Source of the DNA: Erinaceus europaeus
Taxonomy: Eukaryota; Chordata; Mammalia; Eulipotyphla; Erinaceidae
Direction of reading: 5' to 3'
DNA length: 64,000 nucleotides
Assembly: GCF_950295315.1 (NCBI RefSeq)
Contig: NC_080171.1
Span: 98,743,445 to 98,807,444 of the forward strand
Positions 1 to 11,252 of this stretch are shown in pieces. The translations under genes were made by a program, and so were the position numbers. Each line of letters begins with the position of its first letter. The stretch's first letter is position 1. The notes beneath the pieces were generated by a model, which saw only the letters and a list, made by a program, of their open reading frames with translations, was not told where the DNA came from and made no database searches.

Positions 1-164
1 TGGGGCCGTTGGTTGGTTGGAAGATTGGTTGGCTTTGCGGGGGGTGTTATGCGTTGAACTGCAAGAAGAATCAAAGTAGGTCACTCACCTGAGGCCAGTT
101 CAGTTCAAAATCATTTCTTATCAGCCACAAAATGGACCCTCTTATGATTTGTTTGCTTTGTCTT

Positions 165-255
165 CCTTTTTTATTATTATTGTTTTTTGTTTGTGTGTTT
201 ATTATTTTTGTTTTTCTTCATTTATTGGACAGAGACAGCCAGAAATTGATAGTGT

Positions 256-290
<35 letters not shown>

Positions 291-408
291 TAGCACTGCT
301 TCACAACTCACAAAGCTTTTCCCCTGCAGGTGGGGAACAGGGTTTTGAACACAGGTCTTTGCACATTGTAACATGTGTACTCAACTAGGAGTTCCACCAC
401 CTGGTCCC
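165..408 (-). repeat. SINE-B, minus
   Basis: The reversed head (accacctggtccc) is at the right end, the body carries CCAGAAAT and a (GA)n run at about 256-284, and a T-rich tail lies on the left. The (GA)n run is a microsatellite that grew inside the element. Confidence 0.8.
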
Positions 409-467
409 TGTTTTTTTCATTTGGTTTTGCCAGGATTTCACTGCTCTGGGGTGACTTTTTTTTTTTT

Positions 468-545
468 TTTAAGAAAACACACTCTCTTCCTTTTCTTTCT
501 TCCTCTCTTTCTTTCTTTTTTTCTTTCTTTCTTTCTTTCTCTCTT
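468..545. repeat. Polypyrimidine tract, TTTC-rich
   Basis: Impure CTTT/TTTC repeat. It sits next to the tail side of the following SINE-C. Confidence 0.8.
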
Positions 546-549
546 TCTT

Positions 550-690
550 TTTGGGTGGGGGTACATAGCATAGTGGTTATGCAAACAGACTGTTATATCT
601 GAGGCTTCAGAGTCCCAGGTTCAATCCCCTGCACTAACGTAAGCCAGAGCTGATCAGTGCTCTGGTGAAAAAAAAGAAAAAATAACACTT
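550..690 (+). repeat. SINE-C, plus
   Basis: Has the A-box-like tagtggttatgc, an exact B box ggttcaatccc, the body gccagagctgatcagtgctctgg, and an A-rich tail. Confidence 0.8.
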
Positions 691-699
691 CCTTTCTTT

Positions 700-815
700 C
701 TTTTTGTTAGATCAGAACACTGCAAAGCTCTGGTAGTGCTAGGAATTAAGACTGACCCCTTGGAGCCTCAGCCATAAAAGTCTTTTGCAGGACCATTATG
801 CTATCTCCCCAGTCC
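700..815 (-). repeat. SINE-C, minus
   Basis: Ends in the reversed head accattatgctatctccccag. With the copy at 550-690 it forms a tail-to-tail inverted pair. Confidence 0.7.
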
Positions 816-985
816 TGAGCTGACTTTTTCAAACAAAAAGAGAAAGAGATGTGGGAGACAGAGAGAGAGAGAGAAAGAGAGAGACACTACCACACTGAAG
901 CTTCCTCCAGTTCAGTGGGGGCTGGACTCACACCTGGTTCTCAAGGATGGCCAAACAAGCATATTACCCAGGCAAGCTGTCTTGT
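816..985 (-). repeat. SINE-E, minus, with (GA)n
   Basis: Diverged copy with cactgaagcttcctccag and a purine-rich GAGA tract, similar in reverse to the copies near 9,965 and 27,605. Confidence 0.5.
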
Positions 986-1189
986 TGGACTTTGTCTGCT
1001 TGTTTGTTTCTTCTCCCTTCCCAACCCACTCCTCCCCTTTCTCCTCTCCCCACAGGCAAACAATCTCATGCCATTAAGCCTATCAGTAGGCAGCCATGAA
1101 AAGCATACACTGCCAGGTGTGTTCAGCTTTCCATTTTTACTGTCTGCCCATGTGAATACACCTTATTCTGATTCCCTCCATTGAAACAC

Positions 1190-1425
1190 CGCAAGACACT
1201 TATCCTTTGTACATGCCACCTGGGATTTATCTATTCCTTTATGAGCAGGCATTTTGGTTGTTTCCATCTCTTGGCTCTTTGTAGTAAATGCTCCAATATA
1301 CCCTTGGGCACCTTTCTTTGTGTCTCCATGGGTGAGAGATTGAGGGTGGAGCATACCCAGTAGTGGAATTGTGGGAGAATAGAGCGTATGAGCCCAACTC
1401 TTGACACTCCTGACATGATGACTAC
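1190..1425 (-). mobile_element. Ancient L1 ORF2 3' fragment
   Basis: Antisense wording typical of the L1 ORF2 end: ggttgtttccatctcttgg, then aaatgctccaatata, then cccagtagtggaattg. Heavily decayed and not open. Confidence 0.45.
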
Positions 1426-1635
1426 CCTGTGCCCCTACTTCATTGCCCAGCTCACACCTGTCCGCAGGTAATGAATGGAGCTCGTCATCACCTCCCTCTC
1501 CTTTTCTACCCTAGCTCTTGTGCTGCAGAAAGGATCGATGAGGCCTCCTGTGGGCCCTGTACCCTGATACCTTTTAAGACAAATAGTTACAGCTACCAGG
1601 TGTCCCCACACACCACTATCTGCTGTCACCAATTT

Positions 1636-2185
1636 TTAAAATTTTTTTTTAATTTATAAAATGGAGATGTTGACAAGACCATAGGATAAGATAGGTACAA
1701 TTCCACACAGTTCCCACCACCAGAACTCCCTATGCTATCTTCCCCCTTGAAAGATTTCCTATTCTTTATCCCTGTGGGAGTATGGACTGAAGATCATTGT
1801 GGGGTGCCGGTGAAAGGTCTGGCTTCTATAATTGCTTCCCCGCTGAACATGGGCATTGGCAGGTCGATCCACACTCCCAGCCTGTCTCTCTCTTTCCCTA
1901 GTGGGGAGGGCTCTGGGGAGGTAGGGTTCCAGGACACACTGGTGGGGTCGTCTACCCAGGGAAGTCAGGTTGGTATCATGATAGCATATGGAACCTGGTG
2001 GCTGAAAAAAAGTTAAGATATCGATCAGAACAATTGTTGAATAATGATGAAGGCAAGTATATTGCAGACGAAGATTTGTGGGTCTCCATTTTTGAAAAAG
2101 CTACTAGGTCTATTTTAGGTATATTCCAAGGGACCCATGACTTTACTAGTTTTTGCCTGAGTCTGACGGCTAACATACAGGTAGA
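1636..2185 (-). mobile_element. U retroposon copy 1
   Basis: The left edge is T-rich (A-tail in reverse), followed by the family block around ttcccaccaccagaactcc and the block gctgaacatgggcattgg. The right (5') end is at about 2,185. No reading frame of note. Family unassigned; see the U finding. Confidence 0.65.
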
Positions 2186-2769
2186 CCCAAGGTACTGTCT
2201 GGGGAGATGGACTGTTTATGCATGTTTATGCATGATGGATGTTTTATGCATGGTAGGGGCCTGACACTAGGTACTAACTTGGCCATAAAAAATTGGACAT
2301 GGACAGGGGCATGGGCCTACAGATGAGCCCAAGTGCATGGCCAGTCCCAAGCTGGTCTACTCACCCCGCGAGTGCACATCACCTACCAGAACAGCTGGCA
2401 GGCCCACCACCTCTGGGAAGCAGAAATGCAGGGCCCACAGGAATAGTGTGTGCTCCCGTGTAGTGAGTGAGTAGGGGTTGGGGTGCAGGTTTGAACTTCA
2501 ACCATTGCTCACAATAAAGTGTGCTCTCTACCTGGTGATCTATCTCCCAGCCCGCAGACTCTAGTTTGTCTTCCACCCATGTGGTCCTTCAGCCTTTGTA
2601 GACAACCAGGAAGATTGCTAACGGGGGGCTAAAGACAGAGCCCAGACAAAATCAGCTTATGCAAAAGGGAAGCTTCATGAGTGGTGGAGGGCTGCTATAG
2701 TGTCTCTCTTCTCTCCATGTCTCTCATCCTCAAGCTGGAAAAGAAAAGGAAAAGAAAAAGAAAAGGGTA
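2186..2769. other. No recognised gene or repeat
   Basis: Includes a GC-richer stretch at 2,290-2,600. Nothing in it could be assigned. Confidence 0.5.
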
Positions 2770-2895
2770 GAGTAGGTAGTATGACGGCTATAGAAAAAGA
2801 CTTTCATCCCTGAAGCACTGAAAGTCCCATGTTCAATCCCCAGCCACACCATAAGCCAGATATGAGCAGTGCCCTGGCAGAAAAAAAATGAGAGT
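2770..2895 (+). repeat. SINE-C, plus
   Basis: Diverged head, then ccatgttcaatccccagcc, ataagccagatatgagcagtgccctgg and an A-rich tail. Confidence 0.7.
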
Positions 2896-2939
2896 CTGGA
2901 ACTGGGTGTATCCCCTTCAAGCTCAAGACTTTTATAGTT

Positions 2940-3075
2940 ACAGGCTCTGGAGTCAGAATGTCCTGTCAGGTCCCAACTTAGCTGCCTCTTGGGACTGTTG
3001 GAGATGACAAAGATGCCTCCATGTGACCTGCTTGGCAGGATTCCGGCACATGCTAAGTCTCAGCGATGCCTATTT
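2940..3075 (+). repeat. Possible MIR fragment
   Basis: The wording ctctggagtcagaatgtcctg and the following spacing resemble the MIR core. Weak match. Confidence 0.3.
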
Positions 3076-3079
3076 ATTT

Positions 3080-3996
3080 TAGTGACTATCTATAGTAAGG
3101 TAATACAACCTCTGCTTTACTTGCCACAAAAGTGCCTCCTAGAGAGACTGGATTTTGCAGGAAAGCAGAATTCAAACCCAAATCCATCTATGCATCCACC
3201 TGTCCCCTTGACCACTTCCGTATTTTCTGACTGCTACTCTTCATTGACTGGTCTGCCTCTGAACCTCATGCCAAGTTCAACTCCAGGTGCTTTCTCAGGA
3301 GCTTCAGGCACTGCAGTTAGTGGGGAACAGACCCCACCAGCCTGCCTTGGCAGGAGACCCTCTGAGAGGGAGACCTGGGGAAGGCCTGGGCCAGGCTGGG
3401 CTGTGGAAGGTTCCTTCCCAGGTGCTAGAGAAAGAGGTAGCCTGGCCATTCTCCAAGCACATTCAGAGCCAACCCAAGGGAAACCCTGATTCTGTCAGAG
3501 TCAATACGCCTGGGGCACAAGCACTGGAGACATTAAAAATTAAACATGTCGGCTGGCTTCCAAGCTTGGTAATTAAAACTCTTATTTCATATTTTACACA
3601 AGATGGACAAGGAGGTCATAGGGCTCCTCTAAGAGGCTTCATAGCTCCACTGTTTAAAGACCAAGTGGCTCTTCTGAGGAAAACCTTCCTATCACTTGGG
3701 ACCCATGTTGCCCTATTTATAAAGTGGTTTCCTGAGAACAGAGGGAGTGAGGGTCTGGGAGGGTTTTTAGGATGCAGGACACATTCAAGGCTCCTAGGGC
3801 TTTCCTCTTCCTTTTTCAAAATGGGCCTGTGTTCCCAGGAGCTTGCAAAGGTCTGGGTCTCAAGCACCCTCATCGCTATTGCAACGGCAGCCTGGGAGCT
3901 GGAAATGGGGAGCAAGAAGCAACTATTGATAGAAGGGCTGAAAGCTGCAGGAGGGCAAGAGGGAGGGGCGCCTTCCCTTAGCTTCCAGCGCCATCT
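3080..3996. other. Repeat-poor unique segment
   Basis: The longest stretch in the left part without a recognised mobile element. It contains a chance-like open frame of 241 codons (3287-4012, +) that resembles no protein I know. Confidence 0.4.
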
Positions 3997-3997
3997 T

Positions 3998-4210
3998 CTG
4001 GTAAAATGCTGAACTGCACCATAGTTATCCCCACAATTCAGGTTGAACTGGCAAGTCTGGTGGACAATCTCCAGTCACCCATTGCCTATTTTCCATTGAG
4101 TCTGCTGGTAAAATGCTGAACTGCACCATAGTTATCCCCACAATTCAGATTGAACTGGAAAATCTGGTGGACAATCTCCCGTCACCCATTGCATATTTTC
4201 CATGAGTCTT
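3998..4210. repeat. Tandem duplication of a 107-bp unit
   Basis: ctggtaaaatgctgaactg recurs exactly 107 bp later (3998 and 4105). The two units (3998-4104 and 4105-about 4210) differ at only a few sites, for example caggttgaactggcaag against cagattgaactggaaaa. Confidence 0.9.
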
Positions 4211-4233
4211 GCGTCAGTTGGTCACTGTTTCTT

Positions 4234-5353
4234 TTTTTTTTTTCCCCAGCACTCTCTTTGGAGTTGGTGTAGGAGTGGGTGTTGGAGTGGGAGTGAGTGT
4301 GGGAGTGAGAGTGGGGTCTGTGTACTTTGCAGCGTCCACTGGGTTGCTGTAATTAATCTCCACTCAGGCTTTTAGTGTCCACCTTGCCACCCTCCGGTCA
4401 TAGACCTGTGAACACTCTTGATGTTGCTTGCCACAGTGAATGAGTTCTCACCTGTCCTCTAAGCTTCAACTTTCCTCTTTGTTCTACCCTCAGCTTTTCA
4501 GAAACTCCTAATATGCAAACTAAAGATTTCTCCTCTAATTTTTGAGTGTTATATATACGTACATTTCTCTTTCTTTTTTATGTTAATTTTATTTTATTTA
4601 TTTTTTAATTTCTTTATTGGGGAATTAATGTTTTACATTCAACAGTAAATACAATAGTTTGTACATGCATAACATTTCCCAATTTTCCATATAACAATAC
4701 AACATCCTTCTTGGACCCCCCAGAGACTTTTACTTTGGTGCAATACACCAACTCCAGTTCAGGTTCCACTTGTGTTTTCTCTTCTGATCTTGCTTTTCAA
4801 CTTCTGCCTGAGAGTGAGATCATCCCATATTCATCCTTCTGTTTCTGACTTATTTCACTTAACATGAATTTTTCAAGGTCCATCCAAGATTGGCTGAAAA
4901 CGGTGATGTCACCATTTTTTTTATAGCTTAGTAGTATTCCATTGTGTGTATATACCACAACTTGTTCAGCCACTCATCTCTTGTTGGACACCTGGGTTGC
5001 TTCCAGGTTTTGGCTATTACAAATTGTGCTGCCAAGAACATATGTGTACACAGATCTTTTTGGATGGATGTGTTGGGTTCCTTAGGATCTATGCCCAGGA
5101 GAGGAATTGCAGGATCATAGGGTAGGTCCATTTCTAGCCTTCTGAGAGTTCTCCAGACTGTTCTCCACAGAGGCTGGACCAATTGACACTCCCACCAGCA
5201 GTGAAGGAGGGTTACTTTGACCCTGCAACCTCTCCAGCATTTGCTGCTGTTACCTTTTCTGACGTATGACATTCTCAGAGGAGTGAAGTGGTATCTCATT
5301 GTTGTCTTTATTTGCACTTCTCTGACAATCAAAGTCTTGGAGCATGTTTTCAT
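4234..5353 (-). mobile_element. 5'-truncated L1 with probable 3' transduction
   Basis: A 17-bp perfect TSD (gttggtcactgtttctt) lies at 4217-4233 and 5354-5370. On the minus strand the insert begins inside ORF2 at 5353, encodes the ORF2 C-terminal region (cysteine-rich part, CWRGCRVKVTLLHCWWECQ), and reaches the usual L1 end (AATAAAG, about 4612). It then continues through an internal A-rich stretch into about 320 bp of non-L1 sequence (about 4244-4565), and only then into the terminal poly(A) (T run 4232-4243). The first-strand nick would be TTCTT/AATA, a normal L1 endonuclease-type site. Confidence 0.85.
4928..5353 (-). pseudogene. L1 ORF2 C-terminal fragment
   Basis: An open stretch on the minus strand encodes the last part of L1 ORF2p: the cysteine-rich segment, then AIPLLGIDPKEPNTSIQKDL and KLWYIHTMEYY. 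It lacks endonuclease and reverse transcriptase, so it is not functional. It belongs to the 4234-5353 insertion. Confidence 0.85.
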
Positions 5354-5579
5354 GTTGGTCACTGTTTCTTAATATACCACCCTAAAGCCCTACAGTTTTA
5401 AATAACATTTGTTCATCAGCAATTATACACCCATGTATAGGCTGTGATTTGGTGAACAACACTGGCTTCATCTGGGTCCACCTGGATCCACCTGGATCCG
5501 AAAGTGAGTTCAGCTTTAGTGCTCAGCCATGACTTGAGCTTCTGCAGCACAGAGAATCACAGCTTATTTGTTTTAAAAT

Positions 5580-5896
5580 GTTTAATTTAATTTAATTTAA
5601 TTTTTATTCTATTTAATTTTATTTTATAAGCCAGGGTTATCGCTGGGGCTGGGTGCCAGCACTACAAATCCACTGCTCCTGACAACCATCACCCATCCCC
5701 ATTTTATTGGCTAGGACAGAGAGAAATTCAGAGGTAGGGGAGACAGAGGAAGAGAGAAAGATGCCTGCAGACCTGTTTCACTACTTGTGAAGCATCCCCA
5801 CTGCAGGTGAAGAGGGGGCTTGAACCCAGATCCTTGCTTGGGTCCTTGCGCATATTACTATGTGCACTTAACCAGGTGTGCCAACACCGGGCCTCC
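5580..5896 (-). repeat. SINE-A, minus, long form
   Basis: Carries the 3' extension ccagggttatcgctggggct that marks the long subtype, a body with ggacagagagaaatt, and a decayed tRNA-like head at the right. Confidence 0.8.
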
Positions 5897-6159
5897 TATA
5901 TTTTAAATATTTATTTGTTAGCATTAGCAGCTGTGTTGGCAAGGATGTGACTGCTGTATTGATAATCTCCACACACACAGAAGATTTTTTTAATGTGGCA
6001 CCCAAAGATGAACTGAGAGTCTTTCAATGTGCAGTGCCACTGAGTCGCTGCTCAATTTTATCCTCTTCACCCTGGAGAAGGTGAGGCTGAGGATCCATAC
6101 ATCTAGACTGTGCTTTATATGTCTTTCCAGAAGCCCAAGTCCTGATTTTCATTTTTTTT

Positions 6160-6298
6160 TCAAATTTAAAGTTTGTTTTTATTGAACTGTATTTTCTATC
6201 ATGATTAATGAGACATGAAAAACCTGAATTTCAACTCAGCCTCTCATACATGCAAAGCATGCATCCAACCACTGAGCTGAGCTACATTCCCAGCCAGT
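6160..6298 (-). repeat. Old tRNA-like SINE fragment
   Basis: caaccactgagctgagctacattcccagcc looks like a reversed tRNA-like head. It matches none of families A-E closely. Confidence 0.35.
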
Positions 6299-6824
6299 CA
6301 CATATGACAAGTCTTGCTTGTTGGGTCAGCTCCTGGCTATCCTTTCCCTGTGAAGACTGGCTAATTGGTGAATTTCATAGGAAGAAGCCAGAGGAGATAA
6401 TTTTGTCTCAATAATAAAGACATAAGGGATGGGGAAGCTTGAACAGAGAAAGGCTGCTTGAGTTGAGAGAAAAATTTTGGCAGCTTCCAGATGCACCCTG
6501 GGCTCCACACCCCTCCTTCCTCAGACCTGACTGAATCCTGGCCTTAGTTCTTTTTAATAAGCCATTAAAGGAATCTGAGCTGGAAGTGGCAAAATTTGAC
6601 ATACCTTCAAAACAAAAAAACTCGCTCTGGCCAAGAATAACTAAGGCACTCTTAGAACAACAGGCATCAGGTATCAGGACTTGCTACAAAGTTGTCCTAA
6701 TTAAGGTGGAGTAGAACCAGCACAAGGAGAGACAGGAAACGTTAGAAACATTCTCACCCACACAGACATGTAATAAAAGACAGTGTGGACCCTGCAGAGC
6801 AGTAGGAGAAAGAAGGAATTTACC

Positions 6825-7115
6825 GGGAGTCGGGCTGTAGCGCAGCGGGTTAAGCGCAGGTGGCGCAAAGCACAAGGACCGGCATAAGGATCCCGGTTCG
6901 AACCCCGGCTCCCCACCTGCAGGGGAGTCGCTTCACAGGCGGTGAAGCAGGTCTGCAGGTGTCTATCTTTCTCTCCTCCTCTCTGTCTTCCCCTCCTCTC
7001 TCCATTTCTCTCTGTCCTATCCAACAACAACAACAACAATAATAACTACAACAATAAAACAACAAGGGCAACAAAAGGGAATAAATAAATAAAATAAATA
7101 TTAAAAAAAAAAAAA
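6825..7115 (+). repeat. SINE-A, plus, full length, young
   Basis: Perfect 12-bp TSD aaggaatttacc (6813-6824 and 7116-7127). A box tagcgcagcggg at 6838 and exact B box ggttcgaaccc at 6895-6905. Close in sequence to the copies at 14,645, 23,455 and 29,050. Confidence 0.95.
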
Positions 7116-7204
7116 AAGGAATTTACCTTCTTCCTTCTTTTCTACCTCTTTCTTTCTTCCACCCTTCCTCCTACCTTCCTGTTTTTCTCACTCCCTCCTT
7201 TCTT

Positions 7205-7472
7205 TCGATCTTTCCACTAGGGCTATTACTGGAACTCAGTGTCTGCACAATGAATTCACTGCTCCCAAGGACATTTTTCCACATCTCTTTATTTATTGGA
7301 CAGAGAGAAATTGAGAAAGGAAGGAAACAGAGGAAAGAAAAAGAGACACCTACAGCAGTGCTTCACTATCCATGAAGGTTTCCCCCTGCAGATGAGGACC
7401 CGGGGCTTGAACCCAAGTTCTTGGACTTGGTGATGTTTGCTCTCAGTAGGGTGAGTCACTGCCTGACTCCAA
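7205..7472 (-). repeat. SINE-A/B, minus, diverged
   Basis: Has the 3' extension in diverged form (agggctattactggaactcagtg), body ggacagagagaaattgag, and reversed head tgcctgactcc. Confidence 0.65.
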
Positions 7473-7689
7473 GAAAAGATTTTTCACTAAGTAATTTTGA
7501 GACAGTTGGGTCTTTCTATGAGGAAAATATGAAGTGGGAGACCAATTCCATCACATACAGTAGAAACTGTCAGACCTCAGGAGGATCTAGAACCAGGAAC
7601 TGGAGAATGCTGGGAAACTGAGATGTCCTCAGCCTCTGCGCCCATCCCTCCTCCCCTCCTTACATTTCCTGGCTGTACGCTAGGCACCT

Positions 7690-7805
7690 GTCATGGGATT
7701 GAGGGGTTATTAGGCACTCTTATTGAGTCCTTGACATTCCTCTGAGGCCAGCATTATACCCACTTTATAGCTCAGGAAATTAAGGGCCAAAATAAAACCA
7801 TTCAC
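7690..7805 (-). repeat. MIR fragment
   Basis: ttatacccactttatagctc followed by aggaaattaagg is the reverse of the MIR 3' half (consensus-like ccattttacagatgaggaaactga). Confidence 0.5.
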
Positions 7806-7844
7806 AAAAAGATATAAAATATCCTTTGGGGAAGGGTGGGTCAT

Positions 7845-8140
7845 GGAGCATATGGTTGACTGCATACATTACCACATGCAGGGACCCAGGCTGAAGCCCC
7901 TGATCCACACTTGCAAGGGGGGGGGGGTATCATGAGTGGTGAAGCCGTGCTCAGGTGTCTCTGTTTCTCTCTCCCTCACTATCTCCTCCTTCCCTCTCAA
8001 TATACCTCTATATATCAAGTAAAAGAAAGAGTGAAAATTAAGAAGTAGAAGAATGACCATCAGGAAAGGTAGATTTGTCACCCCAGCAATAACCTTGGTG
8101 GCAATAAAATAATAATAATGGTGGTGGTGGTGATAATGGT
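7845..8140 (+). repeat. SINE-A/B, plus, long form
   Basis: Diverged head, a G10 run after the B box (7917-7927), 3' extension caccccagcaataaccttgg, and a tail with GGT repeats. Confidence 0.65.
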
Positions 8141-8350
8141 GGTCGGGTAGTGGTACACACAATTGACTACACACCTTACCATGTATGAGGACCTGGGTTC
8201 AAACCCCCAAGTCCCCACCAGCAAGGGGAAGCTTCAAGAGCAGTGAAACAGTGATGCAGGTGTCTTTCTTTCTCCCTCTATCTTCCCCATCTTTCTCAAT
8301 TTCTCTGTCTCTATCCAATAAATAAATAAATAACAGTAATAATAATAATT
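8141..8350 (+). repeat. SINE-B-like, plus
   Basis: Directly abuts the previous SINE. ggtcgggtagtggtacacac head, ggttcaaaccc B box, AATA-rich tail. Confidence 0.7.
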
Positions 8351-9020
8351 TTTCATGCATAGGGGGCAGGGCTGGGATTTGAACCTATGTTAGACCATTT
8401 CAGAGCATCCCTTCTGAAAACAGCTTGATATTCTGTGGTGTGGGGAGGAGGGAAGAACTGGCTGATGGAGGTAAAATAGAGCAGGGTGGCAGGTGTTCCT
8501 GGAAATGTGGGTCTATTGACCTCAAATGCCAACCAGGGAATTTGCCTTTTCTTCCTTAGGAGGTGGGTCTCCTCTGCAGGAATCTCCCCACAACCATCAC
8601 TCCAGCAGGAAGTGCTCAAAGAAGACTGTTTGGTACAGGCAGGACTATGAATTCCAGCCTTACTCTTCATCTCTTGGGTCTCAGGAGAGATCTAGAGACA
8701 CTTTCCTTGGCCAGGTCACATAAGAATCTAAATGGTACTTCAAGATGAAACAGAGAACCAAGAGGCAGGCCAGCCATCTCACGTAGAACCTTCTGATTGT
8801 AAACAAAACAAAAACACTGAAAAACCCACTTGCATTGACTGACACACCCAAGTGGAAATCCCATGTTTTAAGCACTGAAAGTCAGAAATTCCATCTGGCC
8901 CTAAGGGGAACCTGAAATTGGGACATCTGAGATCCAGTATGGAATAGGTGGCTGCTTCTCTACTTTCTGCACCCTCTCCACCTCTCTTCCTTTCCTCCTT
9001 ACCCTGGGTCCATGTGGTCA
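8351..9020. other. No recognised gene or repeat
   Basis: Unique-looking sequence of average composition. Only short chance open frames. Confidence 0.5.
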
Positions 9021-9024
9021 CTCT

Positions 9025-9025
<1 letters not shown>

Positions 9026-9062
<37 letters not shown>
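9026..9062. repeat. (TGC)12 trinucleotide repeat
   Basis: Uninterrupted TGC/CTG run outside any recognised gene. Confidence 0.97.
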
Positions 9063-9214
9063 ACAGGTCATGCCTCTCAGCTGTCCATGTACAGTGTGTT
9101 TTATGTCTCTAGTTCCAGCCCCCACCTGATCCTTGCTTGACCCCTGGAATCTCAAACGTAGGCACAACACTCTTTTTTTTTTTTATGTTTCAATAAACTA
9201 ACATAGGGCTTTTA

Positions 9215-9495
9215 TTTCTTTTTTAAAATTTCTTTATTGGGGAATTAATGTTTTACATCCAACAATAAATACAATAGTTTGTACATGCATAACATTTCCC
9301 AGTTTCCCATATAACAATACAACCACCACTAGGTCCTCTATCATCCTTCATGGACCTGTATTCTCCCCACCAACCCACCCCAGAGTTTTACTTTGGTGCA
9401 ATACGCCAATTCCATTTCAGGTTCTACTTCTGTTTTCTTTTCTGATCTTGTTTTTCAACTTCTGTCTGAGAGTGAGATCATCCCATATTCAGTTA
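9215..9495 (-). mobile_element. L1 3'-end fragment
   Basis: Reverse of the L1 terminus (ctttattggggaattaatg) through 3' UTR (actttggtgcaatacgcc) to tctgagagtgagatcatccc, 5'-truncated. Confidence 0.85.
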
Positions 9496-9670
9496 ACTAA
9501 AACAAAAGGACAGATCTTATTTTTGTGAATTATAGCTCAATATATATATATATATAATTTTTTTTAACATTAGGCATTAGGGTTGGGAAGGTCATGAAGA
9601 AGGTTCCATCACCAGCACCACCAAAAGCCAAAGGTGAGAGATGCTCTGCTTAAAACGAAAAAACAAACAA

Positions 9671-9945
9671 GGGAGTCGGGCGGTAGCACAGCGGTTAAGC
9701 GCAGGTGGCGCAAAGCACAAGGACCGGCATAAGGGTCTCGCTTCAAGCCCCTGGCTCCCCACCTGCAGGGGAGTCGCTTCACAAGTGGTGAAGCAGGTCT
9801 GCAGGTGTCTATCTTTCTCTCTCCCTGTCTCCCCCTCCTCTCTCCATTTCTCTCTGTCCTATCCAACGAAGGCATCAATAACAACAACAATAATGACTAC
9901 AACAATAAAACAACAAGGGCAAAAATAAATAAATAAATATTAAAA
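9671..9945 (+). repeat. SINE-A, plus
   Basis: gggagtcgggcggtagcac head, cacctgcaggggagtcgc, AAC-rich tail ending in (AAAC)n. It lies in an AAAC-rich target, so the TSD cannot be delimited. Confidence 0.9.
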
Positions 9946-9964
9946 ACAAACAAACAAACCAGTA

Positions 9965-10120
9965 ATAAGGGACTGAAGAGATAGCTCACTGGGTGAGTGC
10001 CTTGCCATGTACATAACCCAGAACATCATGTCATAGGAGAGAGAGGTCTGATGCTGCAGTGTGTCTCCCTCTCAGTCTCTCGTCCTCTATCTAAATGAAA
10101 AATGTCTGTGCAGTGAGATC
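9965..10120 (+). repeat. SINE-E, plus
   Basis: gggactgaagagatagctcactgggtgagtgc-type head with a pyrimidine-rich body. Confidence 0.6.
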
Positions 10121-10129
10121 ACCTCAGCT

Positions 10130-10345
10130 CCATTAATGCAGTTGCTTGATCGATTTGAAGGAGGCAAAAAAGCTCACTTGGATTGTGTGATACATTGCCA
10201 TGCAAGCCAGACCCCCATCATTGAAGAAAAATCTGGTGCTGTGGTCTCTCTCTCCCTCTCTCTCTTTCTCCCCCTCAGACTCTATTATAAATAAATAAAT
10301 GGTCTCTTTCACTGTCTCTGCCTCTTCGTCTCTGCCATAAATAAA
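10130..10345 (+). repeat. SINE-E, plus, diverged
   Basis: Repeats the E pattern (ttgccatgcaagccagaccc, then ctggtgctgtggtctctc) and ends in AAATA repeats. Confidence 0.5.
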
Positions 10346-10474
10346 TAAACAATTAAATATTTTTAAATGTTTCAAGTCAATGGCCTCCTTGTCTTTTTGT
10401 GATGTTTCAGCCCTGTTTCCCTCTAGTCCTCCCATTAGCCATTACTAATGTGTTTTTCCCATCCCCCACAAGAA

Positions 10475-10678
10475 TTTTTTTTTTTATCTTTATTTTTTTG
10501 GATAGAAACAGCCAGAAATCGAGAAGGGGAGATAGAGAGGAAGAGAGATGGAGAGACACTGTGGCCCTGCTTCACCACTTGTGAAGCTTTCCCCCTGCAG
10601 GTGGGGACCGGGGGCTTGAACCTGGGTCCTTGTGCACTGTAACATGTCCACTCAACCAGGTGCACCACCACCTGGCCC
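10475..10678 (-). repeat. SINE-B, minus
   Basis: Reversed head aggtgcaccaccacctggccc, body ccagaaatcgagaag. Imperfect flanking repeats ccacaagaattt and ccacacaaggattt look like an aged TSD. Confidence 0.85.
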
Positions 10679-11023
10679 GTCCACACAAGGATTTAACCTT
10701 AGAACACAGGAAGCAGTTTTTCTAAATCAGTTGCCATATCAAGGACAGACTGAGTCACAGCATAGTCATAACCATCTTCTCAACTCCCCACAAGCTCTCT
10801 AAAGGCTAGTCTGGCTCAGAGCAACCCAGGAGGGGCATTCTGGGAACTGGAAACTGTAGTTCCAGTTCAGCTAAGCTTCTCCAGTACAAAATACCTTGTC
10901 CCCTTCTCCACTGCTGATCCCCCAGCCTGGAACACAGTCCCACTCACATCCAAGTTATCCCAGACCTGCTGGTTTATCTGATTGCCTGTAAAGCCACTGG
11001 AGCAACACTGACCCTCCAGTTCT

Positions 11024-11190
11024 TTTTTTAAAAAAATTATTTCGTTACTTTATTTTTATTTATTATTTTTCACTTTTACGTGTGCACTGCTCAGCTCTGG
11101 CTTATGGTGGTGTGGGGGATTGAACCTGGGATTTTGAAGCCTCAGGCATGAGAATCTTTCCATAACCATTATGCTATCTAGCCCCACCTT
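11024..11190 (-). repeat. SINE-C, minus
   Basis: Perfect 11-bp TSD cctccagttct at 11013-11023 and 11191-11201. Reversed head accattatgctatctagcccc. Confidence 0.92.
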
Positions 11191-11252
11191 CCTCCAGTTC
11201 TAACAAAGGTCTGCACAGCCTATGACTGGGCTAACAACTCTTCCTTTATCTT

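Noticed and set aside
3287..4012. 241-codon open frame, plus strand
   Set aside because: No recognisable domain, no codon-bias cue, no splice or promoter context. It runs into the 107-bp tandem duplication. Long for chance, but not enough to call a gene.
6825..6915. tRNA-like sequence with A and B boxes (same in all SINE heads)
   Set aside because: It is the tRNA-derived head of a SINE. It has no complete cloverleaf with intact acceptor pairing and sits within TSD-flanked retroposons, so it is not a tRNA gene.
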